The notes below the pieces were generated by a model that worked only from the letters and a program-made list of their open reading frames with translations, was not told where the DNA came from and ran no database searches. A stretch of DNA of 50,366 nt, taken from NCBI GenBank assembly GCA_004322275.1, contig SCTA01000009.1, positions 1 through 50,366 on the forward strand. The letters run 5' to 3'. Below are positions 7,711-15,367 of the stretch, in pieces. Position numbers and translations under genes: made by a program. The stretch comes from a bacterium (GTDB lineage Bacteria > Desulfobacterota > Deferrisomatia > Deferrisomatales > BM512). The first letter of the stretch is position 1. Every line of letters starts with the position of its first letter.

Positions 7711-9822
7711 ATGGAAGGTCCCAAAGACGAAAAACCTTCGTCTTCCCCGGTGGGAGAAAGCGCTCCCGCACCTAAAACCGTACACAGTGTCGAAGAGATT
7801 CCCCCGCCCCCTCCCGTCGCCGGAGGGCCGAACGGCAACGGACAGCACGGTTTCGCCAGAAAACTGAAAAATATCCTCTTCGGAAAGCCCCGCGACCCCA
7901 CCGATCCGACGGTGTTTCACAACATCTCGCTTATCGCCTTTCTCGCCTGGGTCGGTCTCGGCGCGGACGGCCTCTCCTCCTCGGCTTACGGCCCGGAAGA
8001 GGCGTTCCGCCAGGTTCTTGGCCACGAATATCTCGCGCTTTACCTGGCGCTTATGACCGCCATCACGGTAGGCATCATTTCCTTCGCCTACAGCCTCCTT
8101 ATCGAGCATTTTCCCTCCGGCGGAGGCGGCTACGTAGTCGCCACGAAACTGCTCGGCCCGAAGGCGGGTGTGGTTTCGGGCGCGGCGCTCGTCGTCGATT
8201 ACATACTGACGATAACGATATCGGTGGCTTCGGGGGCTGACGCCATTTTTAGCTTTCTGCCGCTTGCCTGGCATCCCTACAAGATACTGGCTGCTTTCGC
8301 GGGGCTGATAATCCTTACGGTGCTCAATCTGCGCGGAGTAAAAGAATCCGTTAAAATCCTGATGCCCATATTCATGGTCTTCGTGCTGACTCATTTTCTG
8401 CTCATCGTCTACGGCGTTGGTTCGCAGTTCTGGGCCTTGCCGGAAGTATTCAGCACGGCGCAGGCCAGAGGCTCCTCCGACATGAAGGCGCTCGGCTTCG
8501 CTCCGCTTCTCTTCATTTTCATGCGGGCTTACTCTCTGGGAGGCGGCACTTACACCGGCATCGAATCGGTCTCGAACGGCCTCCAGATATTACGCGAGCC
8601 CCGCGTCGCCACGGGCAAGCGCACGATGCTCTACATGGCGCTCTCCCTCGCCTTCACCGCAGGCGGAATCCTGCTTTGCTACCTTCTGTGGCACGCCACC
8701 CCGGAAGAAGGCAAGACGATGAACGCAGTCCTTCTAGACAGGGTGTTCTCCTCCTGGTCGATCGGATCCTGGCGCTTCGGGCCGTGGCTGGTGATCCTGA
8801 CGCTGTTCTCGGAGGGCGCCCTCCTCTTCGTCGCCGCGCAGGCCGGTTTTATCGACGGTCCGAGAATCCTCTCCAACATGGCGCTCGACAGCTGGGTCCC
8901 CCACAGGTTCGCCAACCTCTCCGAACGCCTCGTGACGAAAAACGGAATTTTCGTCATGGGGATATGTTCGGCGATCCTGCTCCTGTACACCGGCGGAAGC
9001 GTCTCTTTCATCGTGGTTCTGTACTCGATAAACGTCTTTCTGACCTTCAGTCTGACCGAAATGGGAATGTCGCGGTTCTGGATGACCGAGGGAAGGAAGC
9101 ATCACAAAAACTGGTTTCGGAACCTGTGCGTCCACATGATGGGTCTGGTGCTCTGCCTCTCCATCCTCTTCGTGACGACCTACGAAAAATTTTCCGAAGG
9201 CGGCTGGCTGACGCTCGTCGTAACCTCTTCTTTCATAGTTCTCTGCGTCCTCATCCACCGCCACTACGAAAAGGTCCGAAACGAGATAAAGAAGCTGGAC
9301 GACATCCTCTGCGTCATACCCGAGGGAACGGAAGTTCCCCCGGAGCCGCTCGATCCGGCCAGGCCGGTGGCGGCGCTGCTGGTCTCCGGCTACGGCGGGC
9401 TCGGCATCCACTCGCTTCTCTCCATACACAGGCTCTTCCCCGGTTTTTACAAGGACATGCTCTTTCTCTCGGTAGGGGCGGTGGATTCCGGGCACTTCAA
9501 GGGGCAGGAGGAGATGGCGGCGCTCCGGCGCGGAACCGAAGAGAGCCTCACGCACTACGTAGAAAGCGCGAGGGGGCTCGGCTTTCGGGCTGATTACCGC
9601 TTCAGCGTCGGCACCGACGTCCTCGACGAGGCGGAAGAGCTTTGCCACGACGTAATGCGCCAGTACCCGAAGGCGACCTTCTACCTCGGGAAGCTGGTTT
9701 TCAGGAAAGAGAAACTCACCAACAAGATACTGCACAACGACACCGCCCACGCCATACAGCGGCGGCTCCAGTTCTCGGGGCTGCAGACGATAGTTCTGCC
9801 GATACGGATGGAGGGGGTTTAA
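7711..9822 (+). CDS. kimA: KimA-type potassium importer (APC/KUP superfamily)
   Basis: This is an inner-membrane potassium importer of 703 residues. A Pro-rich cytosolic N-terminus (1-60) precedes about 12 hydrophobic helices (about 70-540), starting with FLAWVGLGADGLSSSAYGPEE; the GADGLSSSxYGPEE motif (84-97) is the hallmark of KimA/YdaO proteins. A soluble C-terminal domain (about 555-703) resembles the universal-stress-like regulatory domain of that family and is longer than in some homologues. The ATG at 7711 has GGAGG five bases upstream, exactly the site sequestered by the riboswitch platform. The c-di-AMP riboswitch upstream independently supports the function. The gene lies alone, and a small unknown gene follows after 71 bp. 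Confidence 0.9.
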   Translation: MEGPKDEKPSSSPVGESAPAPKTVHSVEEIPPPPPVAGGPNGNGQHGFARKLKNILFGKPRDPTDPTVFHNISLIAFLAWVGLGADGLSSSAYGPEEAFRQVLGHEYLALYLALMTAITVGIISFAYSLLIEHFPSGGGGYVVATKLLGPKAGVVSGAALVVDYILTITISVASGADAIFSFLPLAWHPYKILAAFAGLIILTVLNLRGVKESVKILMPIFMVFVLTHFLLIVYGVGSQFWALPEVFSTAQARGSSDMKALGFAPLLFIFMRAYSLGGGTYTGIESVSNGLQILREPRVATGKRTMLYMALSLAFTAGGILLCYLLWHATPEEGKTMNAVLLDRVFSSWSIGSWRFGPWLVILTLFSEGALLFVAAQAGFIDGPRILSNMALDSWVPHRFANLSERLVTKNGIFVMGICSAILLLYTGGSVSFIVVLYSINVFLTFSLTEMGMSRFWMTEGRKHHKNWFRNLCVHMMGLVLCLSILFVTTYEKFSEGGWLTLVVTSSFIVLCVLIHRHYEKVRNEIKKLDDILCVIPEGTEVPPEPLDPARPVAALLVSGYGGLGIHSLLSIHRLFPGFYKDMLFLSVGAVDSGHFKGQEEMAALRRGTEESLTHYVESARGLGFRADYRFSVGTDVLDEAEELCHDVMRQYPKATFYLGKLVFRKEKLTNKILHNDTAHAIQRRLQFSGLQTIVLPIRMEGV

Positions 9823-9893
9823 AAAGCGTTAAGAACTCGTTATTATCTTCGAGTCTGACATAGAACGACGCCCCTTTGTGAGGAGGGTATCCT

Positions 9894-10361
9894 TTGGCAG
9901 GGTTTTTCAGTGCGTTATTCAGCCGCATTTTCAGTTCCGAGAAGGAAACCGAGGGAATCCTGTCGGGCAGGTTTTTGCGCAATGTAGCTTGTGATGGGGC
10001 ACTGGCAAAGGCGTGCGTCCGGTTGAAAAAACACAACTGTAAAGGGCTTGAGCCTCTTCCAAATATGAGTACGTGGAGTCTTATTTGTGAGGAGATCGTC
10101 GATACCACCTATGAACAACGATACTATGACCGGGTTGTCTGCGAGCTTCACAGGCGAAATCTGACCGACGACCAGATCAAAGAGATGAGAATCTTCGCAT
10201 GGCGCACGGCGGGTTGGCTGAATTTCGAGAAAAACCTTCTGGACTGGAACGGTCTCGGCGAGAAAGACATCTTGATGGCAATTGATTGGCAAGCTAAGGA
10301 TGGATTGATCTCCCAAACCGAACGCGAGTCGCTTATAAATTATCTGAATCAGTTCAATTAA
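9894..10361 (+). CDS. Small hypothetical protein
   Basis: This is a 155-residue protein starting at TTG (9894), chosen because AGGAGGG lies six bases upstream. The N-terminus is amphipathic (FFSALFSRIFSS). The rest is charged, with a Trp-rich middle (WRTAGWLNFEKNLLDWNGLGEKD), and is probably soluble and helical. I do not recognise a family. Base composition is lower in GC than in neighbouring genes. It follows the potassium importer in the same direction and could share its transcript, but nothing ties the two functionally. Confidence 0.6.
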   Translation: MAGFFSALFSRIFSSEKETEGILSGRFLRNVACDGALAKACVRLKKHNCKGLEPLPNMSTWSLICEEIVDTTYEQRYYDRVVCELHRRNLTDDQIKEMRIFAWRTAGWLNFEKNLLDWNGLGEKDILMAIDWQAKDGLISQTERESLINYLNQFN

Positions 10362-10407
10362 ACCTCAGTGGTAGCCTTCGCCGAATTAGATTGGCGAATT
10401 CGCCGGG

Positions 10408-11304
10408 TCAGCGGGGCCGGGTAAATAACCTGTCGGCCGGATAATCCTCCGTCCTCCAGATAAAATCCGCATCGTTGTCGGTAAGCTTGAAGCGCGGGTA
10501 GGAGTCGCCCGAGGCCATGACGACGACCTTTACCGGGATGTCGGAGATGCGGTCTATTTGCTCCGGTATCCCGTGCTTCCAGGCATGGAAGCTGCCCGCC
10601 AGTATAACCAGTACGGTTTCGGGGTTCTTTTTCAGGTATTCGACGGAGTTTTTTGCCATCGCGTAGTCCCAGGCTATCTGCGCCTGGCAAAGCTTGTCGA
10701 TCTCCTCGAAGGTTTTCCCCTTCCCGTGGGGGGACATGGCCCCGGTAAGCTCCTCGATGTACCGCTCGTCCACGTCGCAGGCCAGCCTTCCGAAGCGTTT
10801 GAACTCCTCGCCCTCCAGGGACTCAACCCCGGATCTCGAAACCTCCGCCACCATCTCCCGCCTCACGTTCAGGCCGACGAGGGGGATTTTCTCCTGTCTC
10901 GCGTAGTAGAGGATGTGGTGATAGACCGGGTAAAGTTCCGTCCCCCAGTTTGACGCGAAGAGCGCCTCCATTCCCTTTTCGTCCAGCGTTCCCGCTATCC
11001 AGGCGTCGAGACCTTCCTGCGCGTCGGCCCTGAACATTTCAAGTCCTATGGCGAGTTTCACGCCGGAGTCGCTCAACGACTGTATGAGGGTGCGCTGGGC
11101 GACGTGGTCGTCGGCGCGGTCGTGGCGCTCGCCGAAGGTTATGACCTTCGCCTCGGAGAGCTCGAAGAGAAGCTCGGAGAGGGTCAAAACCCTCATGTCT
11201 CCGGCCCTGTGGATGGTTTTGGCGAAAGAAGGCGAGGACAGAAAAAGAAAACCCGGAAGCGCTAAAAGCACAAAAAGAGATTTGAGTCTGTATGACGGTT
11301 TCAT
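10408..11304 (-). CDS. ChaN-family (haem-binding uptake/Tiki-like) exported protein
   Basis: This is a 298-residue exported protein. The signal peptide (1-26, ending SFA) is followed by the ChaN-like domain with VITFGERHDRADDHVAQRTL (about 48-67), the conserved GLEMF strand, and the closing AGSFHAWKHGIPEQI motif (about 240-255). Campylobacter ChaN binds haem and is linked to iron uptake, and related Tiki proteins are metal-dependent proteases, so haem/iron handling or peptidase activity are the two options. The N-terminus lacks a clear lipobox. The ATG at 11304 has AAGGGA upstream; an upstream in-frame start has no support. No iron-regulated neighbours are present. It is divergent from the AI-2E permease. 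Confidence 0.82.
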   Translation of the reverse strand: MKPSYRLKSLFVLLALPGFLFLSSPSFAKTIHRAGDMRVLTLSELLFELSEAKVITFGERHDRADDHVAQRTLIQSLSDSGVKLAIGLEMFRADAQEGLDAWIAGTLDEKGMEALFASNWGTELYPVYHHILYYARQEKIPLVGLNVRREMVAEVSRSGVESLEGEEFKRFGRLACDVDERYIEELTGAMSPHGKGKTFEEIDKLCQAQIAWDYAMAKNSVEYLKKNPETVLVILAGSFHAWKHGIPEQIDRISDIPVKVVVMASGDSYPRFKLTDNDADFIWRTEDYPADRLFTRPR

Positions 11305-11331
11305 TCCCTTAGCATCCTTCCGCAAAATCCA

Positions 11332-11360
11332 CTTATACAGCCGCCGCGGCGGCGAGTCCA
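11332..11360 (-). promoter_or_regulatory. Possible promoter for the ChaN-like gene
   Basis: On the minus strand TGGACT (11360-11355) and TATAAG (11337-11332) have a 17-nt spacer. The match is moderate. Confidence 0.4.
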
Positions 11361-11393
11361 CACCGGTTGAATATTCCCTTTCAAATCCTTCAA

Positions 11394-11422
11394 TGGACTT
11401 GCAAAGCGCGCAAAGGTAGAAT
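11394..11422 (+). promoter_or_regulatory. Possible promoter for the AI-2E-family permease gene
   Basis: TGGACT (11394-11399) and TAGAAT (11417-11422) have a 17-nt spacer, with the start of transcription near 11429. It has the same -35 sequence as the divergent ChaN-like gene. Confidence 0.4.
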
Positions 11423-11470
11423 CAATAAAAGGCTGCTCGCAAAGCGCCCCCAAAAGAACCGGAGTCAGGT

Positions 11471-12676
11471 GTGGAACTAAGTTTCGACAGATTTTACCGG
11501 CTCAACCAGCGCATCCTGATCTGGATCGCCTTCTTCGCCTTCGTCTGGCTCCTTCGGGATTTCTTCGGCCTCATTTTCATAATATTCATAATATCCTTCA
11601 TGAGCGCCCGCTTCGCCCGCCTCGGGGTGAGATACCTGCGCCTGCCCAACTGGCTGGCAATTACCGTGGTCCACCTCATGTTTCTCACCGCTATCGTCAC
11701 CTTCGTGAGATACGCGACTCCGCGCATCTCGACGGAAGCCGAGACGCTCATCGGCAGGCTGGGCCAGATAGAATCGACGATTCTGGACTACAAGTCGAAG
11801 CTGGCCGTCAAATACCCCTCCATCGACTCGGCCCTTACCGATTACCTCAGAGGGAACATACCCGAAGACGTGGCGATCGAGGAGATGCAGGAGGAAGCGG
11901 CCCGAGGCGAATTGCCTCCGGTTCCGTTGGCGCAGGGCAAGAGCGGCAGGGTAAGTTTGTCGGACGAAAAGCTGATAAAACTCTTCCTCGCCAGAGAAAT
12001 AAACCTTATCCGGGAGAAAGCCCCCGAATATTTCAAACTGCTCTGGCAAGGGTCGGCGACGCTGCTGCTCGCCCTTCTTTTCAGCTTCCTGATATCGATA
12101 GACGCCGTCCGCCTCATGCAGAGCATTTCGAGCCTTCGCCTTTCCAGGCTCCGCGACTTCTACGAGCAGACCGCGCAGCCCGTGGTGCGCTTCGCTTACG
12201 TCGTCGGGCGGGCGTTTCAGGCCCAGTTCATAATCGCCATACTCAACACGATATTGACGGCGGGAGGGCTGATCTTTCTGGGAGTCCCCTCGGTAGCCTT
12301 TTTGTCCCTGATAGTCTTTTTGCTCAGCTTCATCCCGGTTCTCGGAGTGTTCATTTCCACCACTCCCATCGTCCTTGTCGCACTTAACGCCGGAGGAGTG
12401 GGAACGGCGCTGGGCGTGGTGACGATGGTCGTAATCATCCATCTCATCGAGGCCTACGTGCTAAACCCGCTCATCTACGGCCGCCACATGAAGCTCAACC
12501 CCGCCCTCGTCCTCATAATCCTCTACGTGGGCCACCACTCCTTCGGAGTCTGGGGCATGATCCTCGGAGTGCCGGTAGCCTACTACCTCCTCCATGACGT
12601 GCTGGGAGTGCCCCTCTGGGAGCAGCTCGACAAGTCAAGGACTCCCCCTCCCGAAGAACCCGCTGAGGCCCAATAA
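11471..12676 (+). CDS. AI-2E transporter/PerM-family membrane protein
   Basis: This is a 401-residue inner-membrane protein of the AI-2E exporter/PerM family. It shows the family pattern: two to three N-terminal helices (about 14-75), a long soluble insert (about 80-190), then a cluster of helices to about residue 385 that includes VPSVAFLSLIVFLLSFIPVLG and a GRHMKLNPALVLIILYVG segment near the end, the typical signature. Members export autoinducer-2, indole or sodium/protons, so the substrate cannot be told from sequence. The start codon is GTG at 11471 with GGAG six bases upstream. It is a single gene, followed by a repeat cluster and convergent to fchA. Confidence 0.85.
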   Translation: MELSFDRFYRLNQRILIWIAFFAFVWLLRDFFGLIFIIFIISFMSARFARLGVRYLRLPNWLAITVVHLMFLTAIVTFVRYATPRISTEAETLIGRLGQIESTILDYKSKLAVKYPSIDSALTDYLRGNIPEDVAIEEMQEEAARGELPPVPLAQGKSGRVSLSDEKLIKLFLAREINLIREKAPEYFKLLWQGSATLLLALLFSFLISIDAVRLMQSISSLRLSRLRDFYEQTAQPVVRFAYVVGRAFQAQFIIAILNTILTAGGLIFLGVPSVAFLSLIVFLLSFIPVLGVFISTTPIVLVALNAGGVGTALGVVTMVVIIHLIEAYVLNPLIYGRHMKLNPALVLIILYVGHHSFGVWGMILGVPVAYYLLHDVLGVPLWEQLDKSRTPPPEEPAEAQ

Positions 12677-12689
12677 GAGGCTAATGCCC

Positions 12690-12782
12690 CCTTACCCGTC
12701 ATTCCCGCGAAAGCGCGAATTCAGAGGATAGTTGTGTAGGGTGCTGTTAGCCGCGAAGCGGCGTAACGCACCAATTCCCCAT
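12690..12782. repeat. REP-like small palindromes
   Basis: A short imperfect palindrome of the TTCCCGCG...CGCG type (about 12698-12718) is followed by a hairpin with outer arms GGTGC and GCACC (about 12740-12772), of the kind often scattered in bacterial genomes. Similar small palindromes sit at 30342-30361, 32912-32928 and 50124-50148. There is no coding potential. Confidence 0.5.
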
Positions 12783-13106
12783 CGTCATTCTCGCGCGAAG
12801 CGCGGGAATCCAGTGACTTTTGTGTGCTTCGCACGTTTACAACTAGCGAGGCTCTGCCTCGCGCTCCTTGGTACTTCTTTTAGAAAGAAGTACCCAAGAA
12901 ATCGGCCCGAAAGGTTCCGCTCGCTCTTCGAGCGACCGGTCGCTACGGCGGGGGCGTGAGGGGGCACCCACTACGCTTCGCTCCGTTAAGACCCCCCGCC
13001 GCCCTATCCGCCTCCGCTCCCTGCGTCACCTACGGGCCCGAAGGGAAGACGAAAGGAAGGCTCGGCCAAAAGCCCGGATAGCAGAAGGCTTTTGGCCTCG
13101 GATGTA
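12783..13106 (-). repeat. Family A repeat, subtype II, copy Aa (left half of a head-to-head pair)
   Basis: This copy has the same architecture as subtype I but a diverged core, and is inverted. From the outside in it holds the GCGC palindrome, GTGTGCTTCGCAC, hairpin H3 (GCGAGGC 12846-12852 with GCCTCGC 12856-12862), H2 (GGTACTTCTTT 12870-12880 with AAAGAAGTACC 12884-12894), the GC-rich core, and H1 (GGCCAAAAGCC 13064-13074 with GGCTTTTGGCC 13088-13098). It meets copy A2 head to head across about 25 bp. A 22-bp sequence at 12818-12839 is the exact inverted match of 13404-13425. Confidence 0.85.
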
Positions 13107-13131
13107 GTTTTTTTGATAGTTGTAAAAAGAA

Positions 13132-13425
13132 TACCTTCGAGCAAACGGGCTAAAAATGATCCAGCCCGTTTGCGAGCCTTCATTTCGTTCCCCACGAATG
13201 GCCCGTGCACGTAGCAACGAGCGGAGGCGTCGGGCCGGCGCGGGGTCTTAACGGAGCGAAGCGTAGTGGGTGCCCCGTACGGCCCAGCCGGAACGAAGTG
13301 GTCGCGCTTCTTTGAAGCGCGAGCGTAGTGCCCCGGGCCGAGTTTTGCCCACTTTTCCGATGAAAAGTGGGGCCGGGTACGGGTCGGCCAGACCCGTCAA
13401 TCATAAACGTGCGAAGCACACAAAA
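13132..13425 (+). repeat. Family A repeat, subtype I, copy A2 (right half of a head-to-head pair)
   Basis: TACCTTCGAG (13132-13141) is followed by H1 (CAAACGGGCT 13142-13151 with AGCCCGTTTG 13163-13172), the subtype I core, a CGCGCTTC/GAAGCGCG hairpin, H2 (CCCACTTTT 13348-13356 with AAAAGTGGG 13363-13371) and H3 (ACGGGTC 13379-13385 with GACCCGT 13391-13397). It ends in the 22-bp terminal inverted repeat at 13404-13425. H3 differs from copy A1 at both arms, with pairing kept. Confidence 0.87.
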
Positions 13426-13456
13426 AAGCCTCCCCAAAGGGAGGCGATGCATAAAC

Positions 13457-13494
13457 AAAAAAACCGGGCGCTTTGCTGATGCGAAGCGCCCGGT
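13457..13494 (-). terminator. Intrinsic terminator of the folD-fchA operon
   Basis: ACCGGGCGCTT (13463-13473) and AAGCGCCCGGT (13484-13494) form an 11-bp stem. On the minus strand it is followed by seven T residues. It lies 25 nt after the fchA stop codon. Confidence 0.92.
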
Positions 13495-13518
13495 CCTGAG
13501 TTCGGATGTTATACGCTT

Positions 13519-14154
13519 TTAGTGGGCCGCCATTCTCTTCTTCACGTCGGCGAGGGCGAGGACCTTGAGGTCTTCGGCTTCGGCGAAGAGGCGGGCGCGC
13601 TCACAGATGAGCATGTCGGCGAAGGACTTGGTCTTGAGACCGGGGATGTTGATGTCGACGCTGAGCATAGCCGCCTTCATCGCCGCCTCGGCTATGTAGG
13701 CCGCGACGCCCACGTCGGAGATGGCGGACTTGTTGCCGAAGGGCGCAAGCTGCACGGAGAGCTTTATAATCTCAAGGCAGACCTTGGAGATCTCAAGCGG
13801 AACCGTAGAAGCGTTCTGCGCGGCCTTTTCGTTGGCCTCGTCCTTGACGGCCTTCTGCTCGGGGGTGTCCTTGGGCATGCGCCAAGCCTTGACGAAGAGG
13901 TCGAAGGCTTCCATGTCGCGGGCGGTAAGCGCCTTTAGCTGGTCGATGAGCTTAACGGCGGCGGCTGCGATTTCGGTGGCCGCACCCTGATGCTCTTCGT
14001 AGCCCTTCTTTCCTATCGTCAGGTTGGCGACCATGCTGACCATTGCGGCGGCGTTGGTGGCCGCTATGGCGCTTACGGAGCCTCCACCGGGGGTGGGGCT
14101 GGAGGAAGCGGCTACTTCAAGGTACTCGTTGATTGACTTTTCATATATTGACAT
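13519..14154 (-). CDS. fchA: Cyclodeaminase/cyclohydrolase family protein (FchA)
   Basis: This is a 211-residue cytoplasmic, mostly helical protein of the formimidotetrahydrofolate cyclodeaminase (FTCD-C/FchA) family. The N-terminal SSSPTPGGGSVSAIAATNAAA motif (about 18-38) is diagnostic and the length is that of a stand-alone domain. Members either remove ammonia from 5-formimino-THF or, as FchA in methylotrophs, hydrolyse 5,10-methenyl-THF. No histidine-degradation gene is present and it follows folD in one operon (10-nt gap, GGAGG before the ATG), so a one-carbon folate role together with FolD is likely. A strong terminator follows. Confidence 0.92.
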   Translation of the reverse strand: MSIYEKSINEYLEVAASSSPTPGGGSVSAIAATNAAAMVSMVANLTIGKKGYEEHQGAATEIAAAAVKLIDQLKALTARDMEAFDLFVKAWRMPKDTPEQKAVKDEANEKAAQNASTVPLEISKVCLEIIKLSVQLAPFGNKSAISDVGVAAYIAEAAMKAAMLSVDINIPGLKTKSFADMLICERARLFAEAEDLKVLALADVKKRMAAH

Positions 14155-14164
14155 GGTCGCCTCC

Positions 14165-15037
14165 TTACTTGATTGACTTCTGGAGTTTAAGCGCCTTGAC
14201 GGTGTTGCCGACGATGATGGTGGTGGTCAGGCTGCCGACGCCGCCCGGGACGGGGGTGATGACTCCGGCCACCTCTGCGGCGGCGGGTTCAACGTCTCCG
14301 GTGATGGAGCCGTCTTCCTTCTGGTTGATCGCGGCGTCGATGACCGTCGCGCCGGGCTTGATCATGCTGGCCTTGATGAGGTGGTTCGCGCCCGCTCCGG
14401 CGGCGGCGAAGACGATGTCGGCGTCCTTGATGGCTCCGGCGAGGTCAACGGTCCTGGAGTGGCAGATGGTGACGGTGGCGTCGCGGCCCTTGGAGAGAAG
14501 GAGCATCGCGAGGGGGCGGCCCACGGTGTCGCCTCTGCCGACGACGGTGACCTTCTTGCCCTTGATGTCCACGCCCGCGCGATTGACCAGCTCGATGCAG
14601 GCCAGCGGAGTGGCGGGAACGAGGGCGAGGGCTTCCATGTCGCCCAGGATGTAGCCGCGCTGCTCGGCGGTGACGCCGTCAACGTCCTTGGCGGGCAGGA
14701 TGGCGTTCATTACGTTGGCCTTGTTGATGTGCTTGGGAAGGGGAAGCTCTACGAGGATGCCGTGGACCTTGTCGTCCGCGTTCAGCTTCTTCACGAGGGC
14801 GACCACGTCGCTCTCGGGGGTGTCCTTGGGAAGCTCGGTGACTTCGACGACGACGCCCATCTTCTCTCCGACGGAGACCTTGTTTCTCGCGTACCAGACG
14901 CTGCCGGGGTCGTCGCCGACGAGAACGACGGAAAGCTTGGGCGTGAAACCCTTGGCTTTGAGCCCCTCGATCTCCTTGGCTAGTTCTACGCGGATCTCCT
15001 CAGCGATGGGGGCACCTTTGATTATCTTGGCCGACAT
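14165..15037 (-). CDS. folD: Bifunctional methylene-THF dehydrogenase/methenyl-THF cyclohydrolase (FolD)
   Basis: This is a 290-residue cytoplasmic enzyme interconverting 5,10-methylene-THF, methenyl-THF and 10-formyl-THF with NAD(P). The catalytic Tyr/Lys pair is seen in WYARNK (Lys near residue 50), the KDVDG loop near 117-121, the Rossmann motif VVGRGDTVGRPLA (about 160-172), and PVPGGVGSLT near the C-terminus. The length matches the family. The ATG at 15037 has GGAGGGAG just upstream; a longer frame to 15121 crosses the promoter and is rejected. It is the first gene of the folD-fchA operon. FolD usually has cyclohydrolase activity itself, so the second gene may be partly redundant or specialised. 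Confidence 0.96.
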   Translation of the reverse strand: MSAKIIKGAPIAEEIRVELAKEIEGLKAKGFTPKLSVVLVGDDPGSVWYARNKVSVGEKMGVVVEVTELPKDTPESDVVALVKKLNADDKVHGILVELPLPKHINKANVMNAILPAKDVDGVTAEQRGYILGDMEALALVPATPLACIELVNRAGVDIKGKKVTVVGRGDTVGRPLAMLLLSKGRDATVTICHSRTVDLAGAIKDADIVFAAAGAGANHLIKASMIKPGATVIDAAINQKEDGSITGDVEPAAAEVAGVITPVPGGVGSLTTTIIVGNTVKALKLQKSIK

Positions 15038-15090
15038 GACTCCCTCCGTTGCAAATAATTTCAGTTTACGGGCTGGTTGACAAACCCTGT

Positions 15091-15120
15091 TAGTAAAACC
15101 ACACAAGGGGAAGATTGTCA
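15091..15120 (-). promoter_or_regulatory. Promoter of folD-fchA
   Basis: On the minus strand TTGACA (15120-15115) is followed after 18 nt by TTTACT (15096-15091). Transcription should start near 15084, about 47 nt before the folD ATG. Confidence 0.55.
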
Positions 15121-15239
15121 ATTTTTTTAGGCGTGAATCCCCTCTTTTCGAGGGACTTTTTTGAATGTAACGGCGTTTAATCTAGAGAGACACGAGAAGT
15201 CCCCGGTTCCTAAGGGCACGAAGTATTTATTCCGAACTT

Positions 15240-15363
15240 TCGGCAAACTATTTCGGCGAAGGGCAAGGAGTCCGCAGGGCGCGCGGTCGAAGGCAGTATC
15301 GGTTAATACGCCAAGACCCGCGCCCGAGAAACGACGCAGCCATTCGTCGAAAGAGGAAGCCGA
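15240..15363 (-). repeat. Family B 3'-UTR element, copy B2
   Basis: Outer arms are TCGGC (15240-15244) and GCCGA (15359-15363); second arms are TTTCGGCGAA (15251-15260) and TTCGTCGAAA; the apical stem is GTAT/ATAC. Relative to copy B1 the outer stem changes C-G to T-A and the apical stem changes G-C to T-A, each at both arms. On the minus strand the element begins 4 nt after the recG stop codon. Bases 15121-15239 hold no gene. Confidence 0.85.
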
Positions 15364-15367
15364 GACT

